DNA of 32,343 nucleotides from Bacillus sp. MUM 116. Lineage in GTDB: Bacteria > Bacillota > Bacilli > Bacillales > Cytobacillaceae. Location of the stretch: the NCBI RefSeq assembly GCF_001866655.1, contig NZ_MLYR01000053.1:1-32343 (forward strand), read 5' to 3'. Below the pieces are notes generated by a model, which had not been told where the DNA came from, did no database searches, and worked only from the letters and a program-made list of their open reading frames with translations. The position numbers and the translations under genes are program-made. Positions 23,080-31,608 of this stretch are shown here, one piece after another; positions within the stretch are counted from its first letter, which is position 1, and the number at the start of each line of letters is the position of its first letter.

Positions 23080-23907
23080 TTAAAACCCATAAAAACGACG
23101 AAGTAAGTAAGAAACCCATTTACAATGTGGATGGTTTCGGATATTTTCTAGCAGCCCTTTTACAATAGCCAGGCTGTATACCGGTTCTTGCAGCTGCTGT
23201 TTTAAAAGAGTTAAAGATTCTTTTTCAATCGATTCTTTCATTTCTCCAATTTTTTGCTCAATCGTTTCGAGAAGTTGTTCCTTCGTAATTTTCTCATTCA
23301 AAGGCTCCATTGTATGAAAAAGCTCTTTTGAAACAAACGGAAGGGTTGAGTGATGTGCCAGTACATTTGTCTTATCCGCCAATGACTTTGATAGTAACTT
23401 CAAATCTAAAGGGAAATCGTGAAATAAAAATAAGTGTGTGTAAGTATTCATAAACCCTTTAATGCAATAGATTAAATCATATTTAGTCTCATTCACTTCA
23501 TTCCCATATAACCGTTCAATCATCGAAAGAATACTATCTTCCATTAATTTATCATAGTATTTCATTTTCAATATGAGTTCTTTATTAATGGTTTGTGACT
23601 GCTCTTTCATAAAAACCTTTGCAAAATCAGAATGTTTCTGAAAAGTATGGTAGATAGCATAATAAAAATCATATAAAAGCTCTTCAACCTTCGAATTTAT
23701 GACTAAATAGTCAATATCAGAAATAATCTGCATCATAAAGTGGTCGATTAATGCGATAATTAATTCGTCTTTTGACTTGAAAGAAAGGTAAAATGCGCCC
23801 TTGGATATACCGCAATAATCAGTGATTTGTTGAACAGAAGTGGCTTCAAACCCTTGTTTTGCGAAGAGTTCCAGCGCCTTTTCCATAATTAGTTGTCTTT
23901 TAACCAT
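23080..23907 (-). CDS. TetR/AcrR family repressor of the RND pump
   Basis: The 275-residue protein has an N-terminal TetR HTH (RQLIMEKALELFAKQGFEAT, then SVQQITDYCGISKGAFYLSF and KSKDELI). The long C-terminal ligand domain is larger than the usual 190-200 residues. The ATG at 23907 has AGGAG nine bases upstream. It is divergent from a SwrC-like RND pump gene, and the intergenic palindrome TGACC-GTTT-GGTCA is a plausible operator for both. In B. subtilis the yerO (TetR) and yerP/swrC genes are neighbours, which fits a YerO-like repressor released by the pump's substrates. Confidence 0.88.
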   Translation of the reverse strand: MVKRQLIMEKALELFAKQGFEATSVQQITDYCGISKGAFYLSFKSKDELIIALIDHFMMQIISDIDYLVINSKVEELLYDFYYAIYHTFQKHSDFAKVFMKEQSQTINKELILKMKYYDKLMEDSILSMIERLYGNEVNETKYDLIYCIKGFMNTYTHLFLFHDFPLDLKLLSKSLADKTNVLAHHSTLPFVSKELFHTMEPLNEKITKEQLLETIEQKIGEMKESIEKESLTLLKQQLQEPVYSLAIVKGLLENIRNHPHCKWVSYLLRRFYGF

Positions 23908-23933
23908 GTCATCGTACTCCTATTACTTTTCGT

Positions 23934-23962
23934 TTGACAATTGACCGTTTGGTCATTATTAT
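23934..23962 (+). promoter_or_regulatory. swrC-like promoter with TetR operator in its spacer
   Basis: TTGACA (23934-23939) and TATTAT (23957-23962) are separated by exactly 17 bases. The spacer contains the 14-bp palindrome TGACC-GTTT-GGTCA (23942-23955). A bound repressor would block RNA polymerase directly. The transcript would start near 23969. Confidence 0.75.
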
Positions 23963-24004
23963 AAGAAATTGAGTTTATTAAGTCAATTATGGGTAGGTGC
24001 AAAA

Positions 24005-27000
24005 GTGAAAGGGTTAGTTAATTTTGTTCTGAAAAATAAACTGGCAGTATGGCTGCTCACGATCATCATTACGGTATCTGGAATTTATTCAGGTACCCGA
24101 ATGAACATGGAGACCATACCAAATATATCGATTCCTTACCTAATGGTAACGGATATTTACCCGGGGGCGACCCCTGAGAATGTTATGAAAGACATATCGA
24201 TGCCGATCGAGAAGACGGTAGAGAGTCTTGATCATGTGAAGGCCGTTTATTCCAATTCCTATTCTAACATGGCCAGTATTCAGGTGGAATATGAATACGG
24301 CATTGATATGGATGAAGCAAAGCGGGAATTAAAATCGGCGTTAGATAATGTAAAATTACCGGAAGGGGCAAAAGAGCCGACAACCTCAGCCATTAGCATG
24401 AACATGATGCCGGTTGTGGCATTAAGTGTAAGTAGTTCCAAAGAGGATATTATTAAATTAACGTCAACAGTAGAGGATAGTTTACTTCCAAAAATCGAGA
24501 AAATCGAGGGGGTAGCGGATGCAACCATCACGGGCCAGCATATCGATGAAGTGGACCTAACTTACAATAAAGCCAAAATGGCCCAAATGGGTTTAACAGA
24601 AGATAAAGTCAAGCAAATGATTCAGGCAAGTAATATGGCTGTTTCATTGGGGCTTCATGAGTTTAAAGAAGGTGAACAAGCAGTTTCCATCGACGGCAAG
24701 TTCATGTCGGTTAACGAATTAAAGAATATGCTGATTCCGGTTACACCTTCTGCAACCAATCGCTCGCCATTTGTGAAACTCAGCGACATCGCATCCATTA
24801 AAGTAGTTGGTAAGGTGCAGTCGATTTCACGAACAAATGGTAAAGAAGCCATTGCCATTCAAATTGTCAAGGGTCAGCAAGCAAACACTGTAGATGTAGT
24901 AAACAAAGTTAAAAAGGTTATAAAAGATGAAAAAGCAAAAGTGGATGGGCTTCATATCGATGTGACACTTGACCAAGGAAAACCAATTCAAGAGTCCATC
25001 ACAACGATGATTGAAAAAGCGGTATTTGGCGGTTTAATTGCCGTATTAATCATCCTGCTTTTCTTGCGGGATTTTAAATCAACGATTATTTCAATTGTTT
25101 CCATTCCAGTTTCCATTTTCATGGCACTCATGATCTTGCACTGGATGGATATCACGCTGAATATTATGACACTTGGGGCCATTACGGTTGCCATCGGCCG
25201 TGTCATCGATGACTCCATCGTTGTTGTTGAAAATATTTATCGACGCTTACATTTAAAAGAAGAAAAATTGACTGGGCGGGCATTAATACGCGAAGCAACC
25301 ATTGAAATGTTCAAACCAATCCTGTCATCTACATTAGTAACCGTTGCGGTATTCGCACCACTGATTTTTGTTGGCGGTATGGTTGGAGAGTTGTTTGCAC
25401 CGTTTGCATTAACGATGGCCTTTTCGCTGGGAGCTTCTTTACTCGTTGCGATTACCATCGTACCTGCTTTATCCCACTTCTTATTTAAGAAAAAGTTATA
25501 TAAGGAAAAGATAAAAATTAAACATAAAGAAGTGGGTGAATTAGCAAATTGGTATAAATTTTTTCTTAACAAGTCGCTTAACCATAAAGTGATTGCTTCT
25601 ATTCTAGCGATTCTATTATTAGCCGGCAGTTTGGCATTAACCCCGTTAATCGGTTTTAGCTTTATGGGCAGTCAAGAAGATAAAGTGATGTACCTAACCT
25701 ATACACCAAAAGCAGGAGAGCTGCGTCAAGAGACATTAAAAAATGTTAAAGCAGTTGAAGAGAAAATGTTAAACCGTAAGGATATCGATATTGTTCAATT
25801 ATCGGTTACGGAAGCTGGAGACACCTCAACAGCTATGATGGGTGGAGGCGGAGGCGGCGCCTTAATGTACCTCATCTTTGATCCAGATACGAAGAATTTC
25901 CCGAAAGTAAAAGAGAATATTGAAAAATATGTTGCAGAAATTGGTCAATCTGGTAAATGGAAAAGTCAAAACTTCTCTTCGATGTCCGGTTCAAACAATG
26001 ATCTCAGCTTTACCCTCTACAGTGAAGATTTAAATAAACTGTATAAATCCGTCAACAAAGTAGAAGATGTTTTGAAAAAGAATAATGGCTTGAAAGATGT
26101 AACCTCAAGTGCTGAAGATCCATATGTTGAATATACTTTCCGTGTCGCCCAAGATGAATTGATGAAATACGGTCTAACAACCGGTCAACTCGTTGGGATA
26201 TTAAGTCCGGATAAAACAAAGGATGTCTTAACAACGGTGGAAAAAGACGGAAATGCATTAGATGTCATCGTTCAGCAAGAACAAAAGAAACAGCCGAAAA
26301 CGATTGAAGAGATGTTAGACAAGCCAATTCCGACAGCACTTGGGAAAAACATTCCGTTATCTGAGCTTGTCAAGGTAAAGAAAGGTACCACATTAAATAC
26401 ACTTTCTCGTAGTAAAGGTGAATACTACGCAACGGTTTCAGGAAAAGTGATAGGTAAGGATATTTCAAAAGTAACCTCTGAAGTTGGGAAAAAAGTGGAT
26501 AAGCTTGATTTACCAAAAGGAGTTACCGTTAGTGCTGCCGGTGTCCAGGCAGATATGTCTGATACTTTTACACAATTAGGTGCAGCCATGGCTGCTGCAA
26601 TCGGTATCGTATACTTCATTCTTGTGGTAACTTTCCGTGAGGGTGTTGCACCATTTTCTATCCTATTCTCGTTACCATTTGCTGTTGTCGGTTCGTTTGT
26701 TGGGTTATTCCTTGCTGGTGAAACGATTTCAGTATCGGTTATGATGGGGCTCTTGATGTTAATCGGTATCGTTGTAACGAATGCGATAGTGTTGGTAGAC
26801 CGAATTATTCATATGGAACGTGATGGGTTAAGTATGCGAAATGCAGTTTTAGAAGCCGGGGCAACAAGACTTCGTCCGATCCTGATGACTGCCATTGCGA
26901 CAATTGGAGCGTTAATCCCATTAGCACTTGGAGAAGGCGGCGGAGGCTTAATTTCCAAAGGACTTGCGATTACCGTTATAGGTGGTTTAACAAGTTCGAC

Positions 27001-27088
27001 CTTATTAACCTTAGTGGTTGTTCCAATTGTATATGAAGTATTATCTAAAATATTTAGGAAAAACCGTAGGGAAATAGAAGAAAACTAA
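24005..27088 (+). CDS. swrC: RND-family efflux pump (SwrC/YerP-like)
   Basis: From GTG 24005 the protein is 1027 residues, near the 1065 of B. subtilis SwrC. I chose this start because TAGGTG precedes it and the predicted transcript starts near 23969, where a longer TTG frame would be leaderless. It has the twofold RND layout: TM1 (KNKLAVWLLTIIITVSGIYS), a periplasmic-type porter domain (YPGATPENVMKDISMPIEK), TM2-6 with the proton-relay Asp pair D402-D403 in GRVIDDSIVVVENIYR, and a second half repeating this. A Gly-rich insert GGGGGGAL lies near residue 620. Gram-positive members export surfactin-like lipopeptides and drugs without a TolC partner. No membrane-fusion protein gene is next to it. 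Confidence 0.9.
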   Translation: MKGLVNFVLKNKLAVWLLTIIITVSGIYSGTRMNMETIPNISIPYLMVTDIYPGATPENVMKDISMPIEKTVESLDHVKAVYSNSYSNMASIQVEYEYGIDMDEAKRELKSALDNVKLPEGAKEPTTSAISMNMMPVVALSVSSSKEDIIKLTSTVEDSLLPKIEKIEGVADATITGQHIDEVDLTYNKAKMAQMGLTEDKVKQMIQASNMAVSLGLHEFKEGEQAVSIDGKFMSVNELKNMLIPVTPSATNRSPFVKLSDIASIKVVGKVQSISRTNGKEAIAIQIVKGQQANTVDVVNKVKKVIKDEKAKVDGLHIDVTLDQGKPIQESITTMIEKAVFGGLIAVLIILLFLRDFKSTIISIVSIPVSIFMALMILHWMDITLNIMTLGAITVAIGRVIDDSIVVVENIYRRLHLKEEKLTGRALIREATIEMFKPILSSTLVTVAVFAPLIFVGGMVGELFAPFALTMAFSLGASLLVAITIVPALSHFLFKKKLYKEKIKIKHKEVGELANWYKFFLNKSLNHKVIASILAILLLAGSLALTPLIGFSFMGSQEDKVMYLTYTPKAGELRQETLKNVKAVEEKMLNRKDIDIVQLSVTEAGDTSTAMMGGGGGGALMYLIFDPDTKNFPKVKENIEKYVAEIGQSGKWKSQNFSSMSGSNNDLSFTLYSEDLNKLYKSVNKVEDVLKKNNGLKDVTSSAEDPYVEYTFRVAQDELMKYGLTTGQLVGILSPDKTKDVLTTVEKDGNALDVIVQQEQKKQPKTIEEMLDKPIPTALGKNIPLSELVKVKKGTTLNTLSRSKGEYYATVSGKVIGKDISKVTSEVGKKVDKLDLPKGVTVSAAGVQADMSDTFTQLGAAMAAAIGIVYFILVVTFREGVAPFSILFSLPFAVVGSFVGLFLAGETISVSVMMGLLMLIGIVVTNAIVLVDRIIHMERDGLSMRNAVLEAGATRLRPILMTAIATIGALIPLALGEGGGGLISKGLAITVIGGLTSSTLLTLVVVPIVYEVLSKIFRKNRREIEEN

Positions 27089-27118
27089 TCCAGATAATAT
27101 TTTGCAATAGGCATTTTT

Positions 27119-27150
27119 AGAGCTGCTCACTTGATTGAGCGGCTTCTTTT
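27119..27150 (+). terminator. Terminator of the RND pump gene
   Basis: AGCTGCTC and GAGCGGCT form an 8-bp stem (one G-U), followed by TTCTTTT. Confidence 0.75.
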
Positions 27151-27187
27151 AAAAGTAAAGAAAGAAAATTTCCGTCTTTGAGAATTG

Positions 27188-27312
27188 TCCAGCGCAAGCG
27201 TCCTGCCCCTCGATGGTCTACAGTCAAGCCGTCAAGAAGGTTAAAGAGCAACCTTCTCGCCGGCTTGGCTTATGCTATGCCTGAGGCTGAACAAGGCGCT
27301 TGCGCTTTTCTT
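27188..27312. repeat. Dispersed palindromic repeat element, about 120 bp
   Basis: The ends CAGCGCAAGCGTCCT and AAGGCGCTTGCGCT are inverted copies, and the middle contains a further stem, AAGCCG...AGAAGGTT / AACCTTCT...CGGCTT. The sequence is GC-rich compared with its surroundings and closely resembles a non-coding repeat with GCGCTTGCGCTTTTC ends that I know from many Bacillaceae genomes. It has no coding frame. The rest of the gap to thrC (27313-27454) is AT-rich and holds no gene. Confidence 0.7.
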
Positions 27313-27396
27313 TGTGAATTGGGAAAAAATATATAAAGATGGAATTGAAAGCGAAATATTCTGGAATTTTTATGTTAACATCTCTTTTTATATTGA

Positions 27397-27421
27397 CTAG
27401 TTATAATTTTTAGGTAACTAT
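27397..27421. promoter_or_regulatory. Inverted repeat upstream of thrC (possible operator)
   Basis: TAGTTA and TAACTA flank 11 bases that include part of a TATAAT element (27402-27407). It could be an operator over the thrC promoter; weak evidence. Confidence 0.3.
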
Positions 27422-27454
27422 AGTAATAAATTAATTTATCTTGGAGGCGCACCT

Positions 27455-28858
27455 ATGAATTTTGTTAGTACACGTGGTAATGTAAGTGGAATTGGATTTA
27501 TTGAAACAGTCCTAATGGGACTGGCAAATGACGGAGGACTTTTAGTTCCTGAGAAAATCCCGCAAATTCCCGCTGAAACGCTTCAGGCAATGTCCAAGTT
27601 TTCTTATCAAGAATTAGCCTATGAAATTTTTTCTTATTATGTAGATGGTGAAATTCCGGACGATGAACTGAAGGAATTAATCAAGAAAAGCTATGCAACT
27701 TTCCGTCACCCAGAGGTAACTCCTGTTCAAAAGGTGAAGGATAACATGTATGTGCTGGAATTGTTCCATGGCCCGACCTTTGCTTTTAAAGATATTGCAT
27801 TGCAATTCTTAGGAAATTTATATTCTTATGTATCAAAGAAAACAGGTGAAACGATTCATATCCTTGGAGCTACATCAGGTGATACCGGTGCATCAGCCAT
27901 TGAAGGCGTAAGAGGAAAAGAAGGCATTCGCATTTGTATTTTGCATCCGCATGGGAAAGTAAGTAAGGTGCAAGAATTACAAATGACAACGGTTCATGAT
28001 GAAAGTGTTTTGAATCTTGCGATAAATGGAACGTTTGACGATGGACAAAGAATCATCAAGGAATTGTTTGCGGATGTAGATTTTAAAAATAAATATCATC
28101 TTCGTGCCATTAATTCGATTAACTTTGTCCGTATTTTAGCGCAAACCGTTTATTATTTTTATGCCTATTTCCAAGTGGCAAAAGAGACAAACGCTAAGAG
28201 TGTTAATTTTAGTGTGCCGACGGGGAACTTCGGTGATATCTTTGCCGGATATCTTGCAAAGCGAATGGGTCTTCCGGTTGGAAAGCTTATTGTTGCAACG
28301 AATGAGAATAATATTTTAGAAGGCTTTATTAACGATGGCGTGTACCAGCCTGGCGAGTTCCGCAGTACCTTTAGCCCTTCCATGGATATTCAAGTAGCCA
28401 GCAATTTCGAGCGCTATTTGTATTATTTGGTTGGGGAAAATCCAGACAAAGTTACGGAGTTCATGAACCAATTCAAGACAGAAGGGAAAATAGTTGTCGA
28501 CCAGGAGCAGCTTCGCCAAGCGCAAAATGATTTTGCCGCACATGGTGTGGTTGGTGAAGAATGTCTGGAAACGATTAAAAAATACTATGACGAAACCAAT
28601 TATTTACTGGATCCACATACAGCTTGCGGGGTTGCTTCATATGAAAAATGCAATGAATCGAATGATGTTTGTATCACCCTTGCAACCGCTCATCCAGCTA
28701 AATTTAATGAATCAATTGAACGTTGTGGAATTAAACAGACTTTCCCTGAGCAAATAAATGAATTGTTTAATAAACCGCAATATGTTGAAGTTGTCGAGGC
28801 AGATAATCAGCAAATTGTTCGTCAATTAGAGAAGCTGTTTAGTTTTACTGCTAAATAA
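27455..28858 (+). CDS. thrC: Threonine synthase (long form)
   Basis: The 467-residue PLP enzyme converts O-phosphohomoserine to threonine. The pattern is that of the long, E. coli-like class: MNFVSTRGNVSGIGFIETVL at the start, the PLP-lysine motif HGPTFAFKDIALQFL with Lys112, the phosphate loop ILGATSGDTGASAIEG near residue 135, FSVPTGNFGDIFAGYLAKRM near 255, and FSPSMDIQVASNFERYLYYL near 310. GGAGGCG gives the start. B. subtilis normally has a shorter thrC (about 350 residues) in the hom-thrC-thrB operon; here the gene is alone, so it is either an extra copy or a replacement. Homoserine genes are not in the window. Confidence 0.94.
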   Translation: MNFVSTRGNVSGIGFIETVLMGLANDGGLLVPEKIPQIPAETLQAMSKFSYQELAYEIFSYYVDGEIPDDELKELIKKSYATFRHPEVTPVQKVKDNMYVLELFHGPTFAFKDIALQFLGNLYSYVSKKTGETIHILGATSGDTGASAIEGVRGKEGIRICILHPHGKVSKVQELQMTTVHDESVLNLAINGTFDDGQRIIKELFADVDFKNKYHLRAINSINFVRILAQTVYYFYAYFQVAKETNAKSVNFSVPTGNFGDIFAGYLAKRMGLPVGKLIVATNENNILEGFINDGVYQPGEFRSTFSPSMDIQVASNFERYLYYLVGENPDKVTEFMNQFKTEGKIVVDQEQLRQAQNDFAAHGVVGEECLETIKKYYDETNYLLDPHTACGVASYEKCNESNDVCITLATAHPAKFNESIERCGIKQTFPEQINELFNKPQYVEVVEADNQQIVRQLEKLFSFTAK

Positions 28859-28863
28859 TGTAA

Positions 28864-28912
28864 AAAGGGGCTGTCCAGAAAGTGTTTTGTTAACATTCTG
28901 GACAGCCCCCTC
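28864..28912 (+). terminator. Strong terminator of thrC
   Basis: GGGGCTGTCCAGAA and TTCTGGACAGCCCC form a perfect 14-bp stem around a 15-base loop. Confidence 0.85.
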
Positions 28913-28931
28913 TATTTATTAATTTATTTTC

Positions 28932-28962
28932 AGTCCCTTCTATTAAGGGGCTTTTTCTTTTT
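28932..28962 (+). terminator. Second terminator after thrC
   Basis: AGTCCCTT and AAGGGGCT (one G-T pair) form an 8-bp stem, followed by TTTTTCTTTTT. Confidence 0.7.
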
Positions 28963-28979
28963 GTACAATAAATCATAAT

Positions 28980-29033
28980 TTGACAAAAAATTCATAAAAT
29001 TATATTGTTCTATATTGATAATAATGTTAAAAT
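28980..29033 (+). promoter_or_regulatory. Promoter region of the solute-binding protein gene
   Basis: Two overlapping candidates exist: TTGACA (28980) with TATTGT, and TTGTTC (29005) with TAAAAT (29028-29033), each with a 17-base spacer. An inverted repeat TTTCTAT-TTA-ATAGAAA follows in the leader (29047-29063). Confidence 0.5.
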
Positions 29034-29127
29034 CTGAATATTATAAATTTCTATTTAATAGAAAAATAGGAGACTACTTTATCTATTTTTTTATGAAAGT
29101 ACATATGTAGTCGAATAGGGGAGGAAG

Positions 29128-30126
29128 ATGATGAAAAAAAGTTTGGCCATCATTGTCTGCGGATTGTTATTATTGCTTTCCGCATGCGGAGCAGGAAGCA
29201 AGGAAACATCCGGGGAGAAAAAAGAGAAAGTAGTAAAAATTGGTATCACCCAACTTGTTGAGCATCCATCTCTTGATGCTGCACGGGAAGGATTTATCAA
29301 GGCGCTAAAAGATGCCGGCTATGAAGAAGGAAAGAACCTGAAGCTTGATTACCAAAATGCCCAAGGAGACATGAATACCAATATGTCGATTGCTCAAAAA
29401 TTGGTTGACGAAAAGAATGACCTTATTTTGGCGATCGCTACTCCTAGCGCACAGGCAGTGGTTAAGTCAACGAAAAATATTCCGGTCTTATTTACCGCTA
29501 TTACAGATCCGGTTGGGGCTCAATTGGTCCAAAGTTTTGATAAGCCAGGCGGAAACGTTACAGGTACATCTGATACACACCCGGAAGCAATCAAGAATAC
29601 GGTTGCTGCAATTAAAAAGTTTATTCCAAATGCCAAGAAGGTGGGTATCATCTTTAACAATGGTGAACCTAACTCTGTTGTCAATGTGAAAAACGCTAAG
29701 GAAGCCATTAAGGCGGTGGGTCTTCAAACGGTTGAAGTAACGATTTCCACTAGTTCCGAAGTAAAACAGGCCGCTGAATCCTTGGTTGGACGCGCGGATG
29801 TATTCTATATTCCAAAGGATAATACTGTCGTTTCTGCTCTTGAATCCGTTATCACGGTAGCGAATGCGAAAAAAATCCCAACTTTTGTTGGTGAAGGAGA
29901 TTCCGTCAAACGCGGAACTTTTGCATCCTATGGATTTGACTATCATGACCTTGGATACACTACCGGTAAAATGGCGGTAGAAATTCTAAAAGGAAAGAAA
30001 CCAAGCGAAATTCCAGTTGGCTTCCCTGAAAACCTTCAGCTAATGGTTAATAAAAAAGCTGCTGAGCAGGAAGGAATCAAATTAACAGATGGTCTGTTAA
30101 AGGATGCTAAGATTGTGGGAGAATGA
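29128..30126 (+). CDS. Lipoprotein ABC-type substrate-binding protein (TrpX-like)
   Basis: The 332-residue precursor has a lipoprotein signal (KKSLAIIVCGLLLLLSACG, lipobox Cys20), so it is secreted and lipid-anchored. The mature part follows the ABC_sub_bind (DUF534/TrpX) pattern: VKIGITQLVEHPSLDAAREG, DLILAIATPSAQAVVKSTKN, PVLFTAITDPVGAQLV, and KKVGIIFNNGEPNSVVNVKN, then FYIPKDNTVVSALES. The family binds amino acids or aromatic compounds for import. GGGGAGG precedes two adjacent ATG codons; the second (29131) has the better spacing. No permease or ATPase gene follows: a terminator comes at once, so this is an orphan binding protein. Ligand unknown. Confidence 0.87.
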   Translation: MMKKSLAIIVCGLLLLLSACGAGSKETSGEKKEKVVKIGITQLVEHPSLDAAREGFIKALKDAGYEEGKNLKLDYQNAQGDMNTNMSIAQKLVDEKNDLILAIATPSAQAVVKSTKNIPVLFTAITDPVGAQLVQSFDKPGGNVTGTSDTHPEAIKNTVAAIKKFIPNAKKVGIIFNNGEPNSVVNVKNAKEAIKAVGLQTVEVTISTSSEVKQAAESLVGRADVFYIPKDNTVVSALESVITVANAKKIPTFVGEGDSVKRGTFASYGFDYHDLGYTTGKMAVEILKGKKPSEIPVGFPENLQLMVNKKAAEQEGIKLTDGLLKDAKIVGE

Positions 30127-30133
30127 TCTTTTT

Positions 30134-30172
30134 ATAAAATAACCTGCCTGAAACAATGGCAGGTTATTTTAT
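30134..30172 (+). terminator. Terminator of the solute-binding protein gene
   Basis: AAAATAACCTGCC and GGCAGGTTATTTT form a 13-bp stem; the 3' arm supplies the U-run. Confidence 0.85.
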
Positions 30173-30286
30173 ATGATAAATATTCTCCGTCATAGTTTGA
30201 AATGCTAAAACAGAATTGAAATATGTTGTCTATTAATAACTATCATTAGCAGGAATGCAACTGCATGCTATTTTAGGAGGGATTAA

Positions 30287-31474
30287 ATGAAAAAACAATT
30301 AATGGAAATGTTAGAAGCCCGCAAAGATGAAATGGTCCAGATACGCCGTTATTTACATGAACACCCTGAGTTGTCCTTTAAAGAAGAAAAAACCGCACAA
30401 TATATAGCTGATTTTTACTATGGAAAAGATGTAGAGGTACAAAGAAATGTTGGAAATGGATATGGGATCATTGTGACAATTAAAGGTGGAAAGCCTGGTA
30501 AAACGATAGCGCTTCGTGCCGATTTTGATGCACTTCCTATTTTGGAAGAAACAGACCTTCCCTTTAAATCAAAAAATGAAGGCGTGATGCACGCCTGTGC
30601 TCATGATGGACATACAGCCTATTTAATGATACTTGCCGATTGCCTGATTCAATTAAAAGAGGAAATACCAGGTACGATCAAAATCATTCATCAACATGCA
30701 GAGGAAGTACCGCCAGGTGGAGCAAAAAGCATTATCGACTCGGGTACGCTACATGATGTAGACAATATTTTTGGGATTCATTTACTTCCAATGGCCCCAG
30801 CAGGTCATGTCGGCTATCACTGCGGTTTTTCGTTTGCCGGAAGATCCTATTTTAAACTGGGAATTCAAGGCGTTGGCGGTCACGGCTCTTCCCCTCATAT
30901 GGCAAACGATTCAATCGTAGCAGGATCCTATCTCGTTACTGCGATACAAACGATTATTAGCCGCCGGTTAAATCCGTTTGATATGGGCGTGATCACCATA
31001 GGATCTTTTGACGGAAAAGGTACCTTTAATGTCATCAAAGACCGTGTGGAAATTGAAGGGGATATCCGCTATATGACTATGGAAACAAAAGAGATTATTG
31101 AGACAGAGGTTCGCCGCATAGTTAGCGGAATTGAAGAGGAGTTTGGTGTTCAATGTGAGTTAATCTATACATCCGATTATCCGCCACTTTATAATAATCC
31201 AGATGTAACAGCAGAGGTAAAGGCAAGCCTTGAAAGTGCGAATGATCCGGATATTAAGGAAGTAGTAGAGTATCCAATGATGTCACCATCAGATGACTTT
31301 GCTTATTATTTAGAAAAAATCCCAGGCTGTTATTTTTACATTGGCTGTACGCCTAAAGGTGTGGAAAAGCCATTCTTCAACCATCATCCAAAATTTGATA
31401 TTGATGAGGATGCACTGATAGTTGCTGCAAAATCGGTAGGCTATGTCGTTTGCGGATACTTTGGCCTCGACTAA
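30287..31474 (+). CDS. M20 family amidohydrolase (N-acyl amino acid hydrolase type)
   Basis: The 395-residue cytoplasmic metallo-hydrolase has the M20D pattern: RRYLHEHPELSFKEEKTAQY, ALRADFDALPILEETDLPF, the metal site MHACAHDGHT (Cys104, His106, His109), the catalytic pair E139-E140 in HQHAEEVPPGGAK, the dimerisation part GVGGHGSSPHMANDSIVAGS, and the final metal-binding region with NHHPKFDIDEDAL. It removes acyl groups from amino acids or similar amides. AGGAGGG gives the start. It has no neighbours in the same unit; a GntR/FCD regulator follows 130 bases later. The substrate cannot be told. Confidence 0.92.
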   Translation: MKKQLMEMLEARKDEMVQIRRYLHEHPELSFKEEKTAQYIADFYYGKDVEVQRNVGNGYGIIVTIKGGKPGKTIALRADFDALPILEETDLPFKSKNEGVMHACAHDGHTAYLMILADCLIQLKEEIPGTIKIIHQHAEEVPPGGAKSIIDSGTLHDVDNIFGIHLLPMAPAGHVGYHCGFSFAGRSYFKLGIQGVGGHGSSPHMANDSIVAGSYLVTAIQTIISRRLNPFDMGVITIGSFDGKGTFNVIKDRVEIEGDIRYMTMETKEIIETEVRRIVSGIEEEFGVQCELIYTSDYPPLYNNPDVTAEVKASLESANDPDIKEVVEYPMMSPSDDFAYYLEKIPGCYFYIGCTPKGVEKPFFNHHPKFDIDEDALIVAAKSVGYVVCGYFGLD

Positions 31475-31531
31475 CGAAGGTTTTGTATGAGTAATGATTT
31501 TTTGAAAATAAAATTATTCTTAAGAAATTAA

Positions 31532-31560
31532 TTGAGAATCATCCATTAATATTATAAAAT
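31532..31560 (+). promoter_or_regulatory. Promoter of the GntR regulator gene
   Basis: TTGAGA (31532-31537), a 17-base spacer and TAAAAT (31555-31560). The leader is about 40 bases. Confidence 0.6.
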
Positions 31561-31608
31561 CCATTTATATACATAACAACATTAAGTAACGTATTGGAGA
31601 TTCTTGAG

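Noticed and set aside
27313..27454. Possible T-box or other riboswitch before thrC
   Set aside because: No T-box sequence (AGGGTGGNACCGCG) or terminator/antiterminator pair is present in the leader.
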